Below are positions 6,421 to 11,668 of a stretch of DNA of 11,668 bases, piece after piece. Origin of the DNA: Caldisericota bacterium (GTDB lineage Bacteria; Caldisericota; Caldisericia; B22-G15). The stretch's first letter is position 1. Every line of letters starts with the position of its first letter. The notes beneath the pieces were generated by a model that saw only the letters and a program-made list of their open reading frames with translations, did no database searches and had not been told where the DNA came from. A program made the position numbers and the translations under genes. The stretch is from positions 1 through 11,668 of the forward strand of contig QMOO01000022.1 of assembly GCA_003648245.1 (NCBI GenBank), in the 5' to 3' direction.

Positions 6421-6451
6421 TCCCCCTCCAGAATTGGAGGGGGATTTTTTT
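6421..6451 (+). terminator. Intrinsic terminator after carbamoyltransferase 2
   Basis: TCCCCCTCCA (6421-6430) pairs with TGGAGGGGGA (6435-6444) around a GAAT loop, followed by seven T. It begins 6 bp after the stop and ends the catabolic unit. Confidence 0.93.
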
Positions 6452-6486
6452 ATGGAATTTCATTCTTTAAATTTATCACCTTATCC

Positions 6487-6752
6487 TTATTTAATATTTA
6501 ATATTTTTATATCCCCTTTACTCCTTAACTCCTCTATCAACTCTTTTCTCAATTCTTCTTTATCTTCAAAAATAGTGAAGTATAACATTCGAAAAGATAG
6601 GTTCTCTCCATTAACTTCCCCCACAAATACATCACTTTTTACATTGCTTGAAGAATTTGAAATCTTCTTATATATAAGAAACCCTTGTTAAAAGAAGTAA
6701 AGCTGTAATTAATGAAACAGTAAATTTGTTTTTATGCTTTATTCTCTTTAAT
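6487..6752 (-). pseudogene. Decayed or frameshifted small membrane-anchored protein, unknown family
   Basis: This occupies most of the 6452-6810 interval, which otherwise has no gene. Reading leftward, one frame (6752-6668) encodes KRIKHKNKFTVSLITALLLL, a basic N-terminus and membrane segment, then stops at TAA 6670-6668. A second frame, open from 6687 to the stop at 6489-6487, gives YKKISNSSSNVKSDVFVGEV and later an amphipathic Glu/Lys/Leu helix (DKEELRKELIEELRSKGD). Shifting frame in the TATATATA run near 6670-6680 would join them into one protein of about 80 residues. No in-frame ATG, GTG or TTG precedes the first segment and no ribosome binding site is obvious, so the start is also lost. 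It lies on the same strand downstream of the cyclase gene. The Ser-rich rightward frame over this region is its antisense shadow. Bases 6753-6810 show nothing else. Confidence 0.45.
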
Positions 6753-6810
6753 ATTTAATGCTGCTTTGTCTTATCGTTTTTAACACAACCTGTTTAAGGA
6801 TGAGTTTATA

Positions 6811-7506
6811 CTAATAAGCATAAGTATCCAAAAGAGCAATAATTCTTGCGGGACTACCTGAACCACCTTTGATTTTCAATGAGCCCAAGAATATGTAGAA
6901 ACCTCTTTCCGGAAGTTTGTCAAGGTTTCTTAAATTTTCAATATGTATGCCGCCATTTTCAAATAAGATTTTGTTTGATTCGAATTTTTTACTCATCCCA
7001 CCGTCAATACCATGAGTATCTATTCCTATTATTTTGATTCCTTTCTTAATAAGAAAACTTACCGCCTCAGGTTTTATTCCAGGGAAGTGCATAATTCCAT
7101 GAGTATCTATTCCAAGGTAATCTTTCGTTTTCCAGAATTTATCCCAATCTGTCCTTACAAGGGCGCACTTTTCTCTTATCTCTCCATGAATTTTTTCCCA
7201 CATTTCTATATCGCAGATATTTAATAAATAGTTTCTGTTTAACTGAGCTTTCTTACTTATATCTATCACTATTGATTTTACAAGTGAAAGTTCCAAAGGA
7301 ATCATTGATGTGTCAAAACCATCCTTTATAAAATGCAGTGGTGTTCCGATGTGTGTTCCTGTATGTTCTCCCATATGTATATAATTTAAGTTAAAGCCAT
7401 CTCTTTCTATATTTTTTACCTTTTCAATTCTAATATGTGGATCTCCTGGAAATACTGGAATATCTTCATCTATTGTATGAGTTAAATCAACTATTTTAAA
7501 TGTCAT
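6811..7506 (-). CDS. Cyclase-family metal-dependent hydrolase (kynurenine formamidase-like)
   Basis: This 231-residue protein fits the cyclase/KynB family (PF04199, usual length about 210-230). The N-terminus has the family's start, DLTHTIDEDIPVFPGDP (7-23). The metal motif is HTGTHIGTPLHF (48-59). The family consensus HxGTHxDxPxH has Asp where this protein has Gly54, so H48, H52 and H58 are kept but one usual ligand is missing. GIDTHGIDGG near 160-170 and the C-terminal GGSGSPARIIAL are also typical. Members hydrolyse N-formylkynurenine or other amides, esters and lactones; no kynurenine genes are here, so the substrate is open. The ATG lies inside the last codons of comM (11-bp overlap) with only a weak AAAGGT upstream, so it is probably translated by coupling from comM. 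It may share the comM transcript rather than have a related function. Confidence 0.86.
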   Translation of the reverse strand: MTFKIVDLTHTIDEDIPVFPGDPHIRIEKVKNIERDGFNLNYIHMGEHTGTHIGTPLHFIKDGFDTSMIPLELSLVKSIVIDISKKAQLNRNYLLNICDIEMWEKIHGEIREKCALVRTDWDKFWKTKDYLGIDTHGIMHFPGIKPEAVSFLIKKGIKIIGIDTHGIDGGMSKKFESNKILFENGGIHIENLRNLDKLPERGFYIFLGSLKIKGGSGSPARIIALLDTYAY

Positions 7507-9013
7507 CTGATAGAGAATACCTTTGATAACTTATTGCTTCAAGCAGGTGTGAAGTATTTACCTTTTCATCTCCTTCAAGATCTGCAATGGTTCTTGAAAG
7601 TTTCACTATTTTGTCCATACTCCTTAGCGTAAGTTTCAATGATTTTAACGCATTCTTGAGTGTCCTTTCAGCCTCTTCAGTAAGGGGGATATATTTTTTG
7701 ATAAGTTTTGGAGTTAGTCTCCCATTAAATTTAATCTTCTCTTTAATGTATCTTTCTTTCTGAATTTCCCAGGCTTTTTTAACTCTTTCCCTGATCTTTT
7801 CCGAACTCTCTGCTTCCTTTTTTTCAAAGATCTCTGTATCTGTAAGTCTTGGCACCTTTAATTTTATATCGAACCTATCCCATAGCGGTCCAGATACTTT
7901 CCTTCTGTATCTCTTTATCTCTCCTATAGAGCATGTGCATGCCTTTTCCGGGTCCCCATAGTAACCACAGGGACAGGGGTTCATTGCCGCAACAAGTAAA
8001 AAATCTGACGGAAATTCAAGGCTACTTTTTACCCGGGATATTGTTATATATCCATCTTCAAGTGGTTGTCTTAAAACCTCTAAGACATCTCTTCTAAATT
8101 CAGGAAGCTCATCAAGGAATAAAACTCCTTTGTGAGCAAGACTTATCTCCCCGGGTTTTGGAATTGTTCCACCACCCACAAGTCCTGCATAGGATATGGT
8201 GTGATGAGGTGCACGAAAAGGTCTCACCTTTATAATATCTTCCCCATCTTTCAATAATCCAGCAATGGAGTATATTTTTGTTATCTCCACTGCATCATCA
8301 TAGTCAAGTGGAGGCATAATTGTTGGCATCCTTCTTGAAAGCATTGTCTTTCCTGAACCAGGAGACCCAACCATTATTATATGATGTTTTCCAGCTGCGG
8401 CAATCTCCATTGCCCTTTTTAGGAATCTATGTCCCTTTACATCTGAAAAGTCTAAATCAAACTCTTTATCTATAAATTCTATATCTCTATTCACTACAGG
8501 TTCTCTTTGTTCCTCTCCTCTGAGAAACAGAACAACTTCAGTTAAGTTTTCAAAATGATACAATCTTGTCTCCTTTGAAAGGGAGCACTCTACAAGATTT
8601 CCTTTTGGAATTACAAAATTCTTCCCCTTTAAAAAAAGGGATAAAGGAAGTCCGCCACTTACCCTCCTGAGCTCTCCTTCAAGGGATAGTTCCCCCACAA
8701 AGTAATAATCTACTACGCTGTCCTTTGGAATTTGATCTGATGCAGCAAGTATTCCTATGGCTATGGGTAAATCAAAGAGCGTACCCTCTTTTTTTATCTC
8801 ACCAGGAGCAAGATTAATTGTTATCCTTCTTACAGGAAGATCAAAGCCAGAGTTTTTTATAGCTGCCCTTACTCTCTCTTTGGCTTCCTGAACTGAAGCA
8901 TCAGGGAGACCGACGATTGTAAAAGATGGAAGCCCTGAGGAGATGTCCACTTCTACAGTAATCTCATACACTTTCAAACCCAGGTGTGTCACTGCCTTTA
9001 CTTTCGCATACAT
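7496..9013 (-). CDS. comM: ComM/YifB-family AAA+ ATPase (Mg-chelatase-like)
   Basis: This 505-residue, full-length protein is built like ComM. An N-terminal Lon-protease-like/ChlI domain (1-165) begins MYAKVKAVTHLGLKVYEITV. The AAA+ module follows with Walker A GSPGSGKT (216-223), Walker B GVLFLDE (296-302) and arginine-finger segment SGPLWDRFD (374-382). A cysteine cluster, NPCPCG..ACTCS (C347, C349, C359, C361), is the usual metal-binding insert. The C-terminal Mg-chelatase-like helical domain (about 405-500) is present. In naturally transformable Proteobacteria ComM is a hexameric helicase that promotes branch migration during integration of transforming DNA; the gene is also common in non-competent bacteria. 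The start is fixed by homology at the N-terminus, yet no ribosome binding site is visible before it. It is followed by the overlapping cyclase gene and is divergent from the DUF2089 operon. Confidence 0.96.
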   Translation of the reverse strand: MYAKVKAVTHLGLKVYEITVEVDISSGLPSFTIVGLPDASVQEAKERVRAAIKNSGFDLPVRRITINLAPGEIKKEGTLFDLPIAIGILAASDQIPKDSVVDYYFVGELSLEGELRRVSGGLPLSLFLKGKNFVIPKGNLVECSLSKETRLYHFENLTEVVLFLRGEEQREPVVNRDIEFIDKEFDLDFSDVKGHRFLKRAMEIAAAGKHHIIMVGSPGSGKTMLSRRMPTIMPPLDYDDAVEITKIYSIAGLLKDGEDIIKVRPFRAPHHTISYAGLVGGGTIPKPGEISLAHKGVLFLDELPEFRRDVLEVLRQPLEDGYITISRVKSSLEFPSDFLLVAAMNPCPCGYYGDPEKACTCSIGEIKRYRRKVSGPLWDRFDIKLKVPRLTDTEIFEKKEAESSEKIRERVKKAWEIQKERYIKEKIKFNGRLTPKLIKKYIPLTEEAERTLKNALKSLKLTLRSMDKIVKLSRTIADLEGDEKVNTSHLLEAISYQRYSLSDDI

Positions 9014-9019
9014 ATCTAA

Positions 9020-9048
9020 AAGATAAAATAAATTTCCCCAAATTTCAA
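9020..9048 (-). promoter_or_regulatory. Candidate comM promoter giving a leaderless transcript
   Basis: On the minus strand, TTGAAA (9048-9043), a 17-bp spacer and TATCTT (9025-9020) place the transcription start about at the comM ATG (9013). The -35 matches at 5 of 6 and the -10 at 4 of 6. The absence of a ribosome binding site before comM fits. Confidence 0.35.
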
Positions 9049-9052
9049 TTAC

Positions 9053-9080
9053 TTGACAAAGTTAAAATTTATTTTAATAT
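9053..9080 (+). promoter_or_regulatory. Promoter of the DUF2089-DUF4097-MFS operon
   Basis: Consensus TTGACA (9053-9058), a 16-bp spacer and TAATAT (9075-9080) lie 57 bp before the ATG at 9138. It is identical in both boxes and spacing to the site at 11637. Confidence 0.75.
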
Positions 9081-9137
9081 TATTAAAGTAAGATTTAATT
9101 TTTTAAATGAGATTGGAATTAAAAAGGAGGCTAAAAA

Positions 9138-9509
9138 ATGAGACTTCCATCAAAGTGTCCTTCCTGTGGAGAGATGCTTGAGATAACCGAACTTAGATGT
9201 CCTAAATGTGGAACTGTGGTTAGGGGACATTACAGGTTAAGTAGATTTCTTACACTATCTCCTGAAGAAGAAAATTTCCTTCTCATCTTTCTTATCTCCA
9301 GAGGAAACCTTAAAGAGGTTCAGGAAAGACTTGGTATTTCCTATCCAACAGCGAAGGCAAGACTTGAAGAGCTTCTTGTATCCCTCGGTCTGTATGAAGA
9401 AAAGGCAAAAAATCCATTGATAAAGGAAATTTTAGAAAAACTGGAAAGAGGTGAAATAACCTCAAAGGAAGCAATAAAACTGATAAAGGAGGTAAAGAAA
9501 AATGGATGA
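9138..9509 (+). CDS. DUF2089-type zinc-ribbon/helix-turn-helix protein, probable regulator
   Basis: This 123-residue protein has its ATG after AAAAAGGAGG. Residues 7-24 form a zinc ribbon (CPSC at 7-10, CPKC at 21-24). Residues 40-86 form a helix-turn-helix with NLKEVQERLGISYPTAKARL, like a sigma-region-4 or winged-helix reader, and match the DUF2089 family pattern. Residues 92-120 (LIKEILEKLERGEITSKEAI) make a short helical hairpin resembling the SHOCT-like domain that opens the next protein. It is the first gene of a three-gene operon and overlaps the DUF4097 gene by 8 bp, with that gene's AAGGAGGT lying inside its own 3' end. It probably binds DNA and may control its own operon; no ligand is evident. 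The family is likely, the regulatory role is inferred. Confidence 0.85.
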   Translation: MRLPSKCPSCGEMLEITELRCPKCGTVVRGHYRLSRFLTLSPEEENFLLIFLISRGNLKEVQERLGISYPTAKARLEELLVSLGLYEEKAKNPLIKEILEKLERGEITSKEAIKLIKEVKKNG

Positions 9510-10419
9510 GGAGATTTTGAGAAAACTTGATGAGCTGGTTAAGATGGGGAAGCTTACAGAGGAAGAGAAGAATGAAATGCTAAAGGAAATTTTAAGTGAA
9601 GGAGATGATGAATCTTCAATGGATGCGCTTAAAGGAAAATATAAGAGAATCTCCATTAATATTGAGAGACAGGATCTGGAAATAGAAGGAAGTGATATAG
9701 ACAATGTCCAGATAGAGGAAGGAATGGACACAGTTAATATAGAGGAGAAAGATGATGAACTAAAGATTATGAGTAAATTGAAGGTAAAACTTCTCCCCCA
9801 TTTCAATTTCAACAGGCTTATATCTACCATACCAGCTTTAAAGATTAAAGTACCCAAGGAGATAGATATTAATATACATACGATTTCCGGGGATGTTAAA
9901 GTTAAAGGAATAAAGGGTAAACTCTCACTTAAAAGCCTAAGTGGAGACACAGAGATTGAAGAATTTGAAGGAGGAATTGAACTTGATTCTGCCAGTGGAG
10001 ATTTAAGACTTATCAGGGTGAAGGGAGACGTGAATTTTCATTTAAAATCTGGAGATGTAAACATAAGAGAGTGTGAAATTGAAGGAAGTCTAAAGACTTA
10101 TTCAGGCGATGTTCACATAGAGAAAAGTTTAATTAAAGGTCTTGAGTTTAATATCTTCAGTGGAGATATCAAAATGAGAGATGCTTTAATTGAAGGGGAC
10201 GTAAAGGGTAAGAGCCATCATGGAGATGTAGATCTTTCTATAAACAGCGATAATCTCTCAATCTCTCTCAAGACAAAAAGAGGCGATGTCAAAATTTTAA
10301 AAGATGGTGTAAGAGAAAAGATATCTGATGAGAAGATTATAATAGGTGAAGGCAGGAATAAAATTGACCTTGTAAGTTTAAGTGGAGACGTAAAGGTATC
10401 TGTAAAAACACATGGATAA
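9502..10419 (+). CDS. YvlB-like protein: SHOCT-like N-terminus plus DUF4097 beta-repeats
   Basis: This 305-residue protein has an N-terminal helical hairpin (residues 1-33, EEILRKLDELVKMGKLTEEE) that looks like the SHOCT-like/YvlB N-terminal domain. A linker and then a DUF4097 region (about 48-303) follow. Within it the turn SGD recurs at 129, 147, 165, 183 and 201, exactly 18 residues apart, then SGD at 220, HGD at 240, RGD at 260 and SGD at 294. This is the pattern of a right-handed beta-solenoid with one coil per repeat. No signal peptide or membrane segment is seen, so a cytoplasmic or peripheral location is likely. Related genes in Firmicutes sit with envelope-stress or membrane-protein genes, in keeping with the MFS exporter gene that overlaps its end by 8 bp. 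The ribosome binding site AAGGAGGT (9486-9493) is strong. The function is unknown. Confidence 0.87.
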   Translation: MDEEILRKLDELVKMGKLTEEEKNEMLKEILSEGDDESSMDALKGKYKRISINIERQDLEIEGSDIDNVQIEEGMDTVNIEEKDDELKIMSKLKVKLLPHFNFNRLISTIPALKIKVPKEIDINIHTISGDVKVKGIKGKLSLKSLSGDTEIEEFEGGIELDSASGDLRLIRVKGDVNFHLKSGDVNIRECEIEGSLKTYSGDVHIEKSLIKGLEFNIFSGDIKMRDALIEGDVKGKSHHGDVDLSINSDNLSISLKTKRGDVKILKDGVREKISDEKIIIGEGRNKIDLVSLSGDVKVSVKTHG

Positions 10420-11617
10420 ATCTATATTCAAAAATAAAAATTTTATTCTTCTATTTGTAGGACAGGGTATATCTTACCTGGGAGATGCTGTTTTTGAGAT
10501 AGCTCTTATGTGGTATTTGCTTCAGACAACCGGTTCATCCCTTCTTATGGGAAGTGTAATGATATTCTTTATGGTTCCAAATCTTGTAACCAAAATATTT
10601 TCTGGAGTTTTAATAGATAGAGTCAGTAGAAGAAAAATCATGTTTCTCTCCAACCTACTCAGTGGATTCTTACTTTTTATAAGCGCTATTCTCTTCCTTC
10701 TGGGGTTGTTTACAATTCCCGTAATCTTTTTCATATCAGCTCTTCTTGGTTTTATCTCTGCCTTCTTTGAGCCATCTCAATCTTCCATAATTCCCTCTAT
10801 CCTGACAAAGGATCAGCTTATAAAAGGGAATTCAATACTGCAGCTTGTTTTCAGGCTTTCCTTTCTCATTGGACCTGCTATATCCGGTCTTATTATGGCA
10901 AAGTTCGGGATGCTCTCTTTAATTATCTTTGATGCCATCTCGTTTTTTATAGGAGCTTTCTGTATCTATTTTATAAGATTGGAGGAGAAGCTCGTCTCAC
11001 AGGTTGAGGGATTAAACCTTAAGGTCTGGTTTCAGGAGTTTAAGGAAGGAATAAATTTTATTATAAAAACCAAAGTAATTCTGTATCTTATAATTGCTCT
11101 GGCATGGATAAACTTTTTCTTCTCTCCTGTGGGAATACTTCTTGCTCCCTTTGTTAAGAAAATTCTCGGGAAAAGTGTAATGGATTTCGGATTTTTAAAT
11201 TCTGCAGTTTCTGTTGGTACGCTGGTAGGTTTTGTTTACCTCTCCATTGCAAAAGTCAAAAGGAAGGGATTTTACATTCTTATGGGATTTTTAGGAGCAG
11301 GAGTTTCTGTATTTTTCCTTGGTTTATTCAAAAATATGACCATGATTTATAGCTCAATAATCACAGCGGGAGTGTTCGTTGCCTTTGTAAATAGTCCCAT
11401 CATCTCTCTTATGCAGGAACTTACAGAGGAAAGAATGAGAGGAAGGCTCTTTTCCACCATGTCCATTGTTACAGGAAGTCTTGCTCCTCTTTCCATTGGA
11501 ATTTTCACATCTATTGCAGATAAAATACCTGTTGATAGACTTTTCTCTTTTCTTGGTTTAATGGTAACTCTTATATCCATTTCATTGTTTTTTGTTAAGG
11601 AGATTAGAAGAGCTTAA
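10412..11617 (+). CDS. MFS transporter, drug-exporter-like (MefA/EntS type)
   Basis: This 401-residue protein has about 12 hydrophobic helices and opens KNKNFILLFVGQGISYLGDA, the usual first helix of MFS_3-type exporters. The loop between helices 2 and 3 carries motif A, GVLIDRVSRRK (65-75). FFEPSQSSIIPSI (118-130) marks helix 4 and the following loop. EERMRGRLFS (339-348) is the symmetry-related loop in the second half. The family includes macrolide, siderophore and lipid exporters driven by proton antiport; the cargo is not predictable here. The ATG lies 8 bp inside the end of the DUF4097 gene with no good ribosome binding site at normal distance, so translation is probably coupled. No hairpin terminator is visible in the remaining 51 bp; instead a new promoter follows. 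It is probably controlled by the DUF2089 protein at the head of the operon (inference). Confidence 0.92.
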   Translation: MDKSIFKNKNFILLFVGQGISYLGDAVFEIALMWYLLQTTGSSLLMGSVMIFFMVPNLVTKIFSGVLIDRVSRRKIMFLSNLLSGFLLFISAILFLLGLFTIPVIFFISALLGFISAFFEPSQSSIIPSILTKDQLIKGNSILQLVFRLSFLIGPAISGLIMAKFGMLSLIIFDAISFFIGAFCIYFIRLEEKLVSQVEGLNLKVWFQEFKEGINFIIKTKVILYLIIALAWINFFFSPVGILLAPFVKKILGKSVMDFGFLNSAVSVGTLVGFVYLSIAKVKRKGFYILMGFLGAGVSVFFLGLFKNMTMIYSSIITAGVFVAFVNSPIISLMQELTEERMRGRLFSTMSIVTGSLAPLSIGIFTSIADKIPVDRLFSFLGLMVTLISISLFFVKEIRRA

Positions 11618-11636
11618 AAATGTATTGTTTAATCTA

Positions 11637-11664
11637 TTGACAAAATCAAAAAATAGTGTAATAT
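11637..11664 (+). promoter_or_regulatory. Promoter directed out of the right edge
   Basis: TTGACA (11637-11642), a 16-bp spacer and TAATAT (11659-11664) lie just after the MFS gene. The gene it serves is beyond the window. Confidence 0.7.
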
Positions 11665-11668
11665 ATCC

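Noticed and set aside
6404..6691. Rightward 95-codon frame over the intergenic gap
   Set aside because: It starts inside transcarbamylase 2, runs through the terminator, has no ribosome binding site, and its Ser/Leu/Asn-rich sequence is the antisense of a Glu/Lys/Leu-rich leftward frame.
6714..6733. Second copy of the 1345-1360 palindrome (GAAACA then AAATTTGTTT)
   Set aside because: The half-sites are out of register by 4 bp, and it lies within the decayed coding frame rather than a promoter.
9462..9950. Leftward 162-codon frame
   Set aside because: It is a Ser/Leu/Ile-rich antisense shadow of the DUF2089 and DUF4097 genes, which have strong ribosome binding sites and recognisable domains.
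1..11668. CRISPR array, tRNA or rRNA genes, insertion sequence or phage attachment site
   Set aside because: No regularly spaced direct repeats, cloverleaf-like sequences, transposase motifs or long terminal repeats were seen on either strand.

Overview
This is a low-GC, densely packed bacterial window. Strong AGGAGG ribosome binding sites, sigma-A-type promoters (TTGACA, 16-bp spacer, AT-rich -10), a ComM ATPase, a phosphoketolase and 'stalk'-type copper-amine-oxidase-N repeats all indicate Bacteria. The Lys/Glu/Ile-rich proteins, AGA/AGG arginine codons and anaerobic-type catabolic genes suggest a thermophilic or moderately thermophilic anaerobe, such as a Firmicute, Thermotogota, Dictyoglomota or Caldisericota relative. 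The lineage cannot be fixed from this stretch.

Layout. (1) 3-341: 3' end of a phosphoketolase gene, entering from the left. It overlaps tail-to-tail with a leftward gene for a membrane-anchored stalk-domain protein (328-1311). (2) 1345-1360: a perfect 16-bp palindrome between that gene and a divergent small membrane-protein gene (1431-1607). (3) 1617-6451: the core of the window, a rightward catabolic unit with a clear promoter and a strong final terminator. It encodes carbamoyltransferase 1, a fold-type-II PLP enzyme, a long carbamate kinase, an internal hairpin/terminator and a divergent carbamoyltransferase 2. (4) 6452-6810: no intact gene, but a decayed leftward small membrane-protein reading frame. 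(5) 6811-9013: leftward comM followed by an 11-bp-overlapping cyclase-family hydrolase gene. (6) 9053-11617: rightward operon with 8-bp overlaps: DUF2089 zinc-ribbon/HTH protein, YvlB-like DUF4097 protein, MFS exporter. (7) 11637-11664: a promoter firing out of the right edge.

How the genes may work together. Transcarbamylase plus carbamate kinase, without arginine deiminase, is the signature of phosphorolysis of a ureido compound: carbamoyl phosphate is made and used to phosphorylate ADP. The transcarbamylases belong to the knotted YgeW/acetylornithine-transcarbamylase branch. In E. coli, YgeW sits with a PLP diaminopropionate lyase (YgeX) and a carbamate kinase (YqeA). Here the PLP enzyme is of a different, longer family, and there are two transcarbamylases with different substrate-side residues. 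The main hypothesis is a pathway that removes two carbamoyl groups, for example from a diureido acid of anaerobic purine breakdown, and then cleaves the diamino acid with the PLP enzyme. Substrates are inferred, not shown. The DUF2089-DUF4097-MFS operon looks like a regulator, a cell-envelope accessory protein and an exporter.
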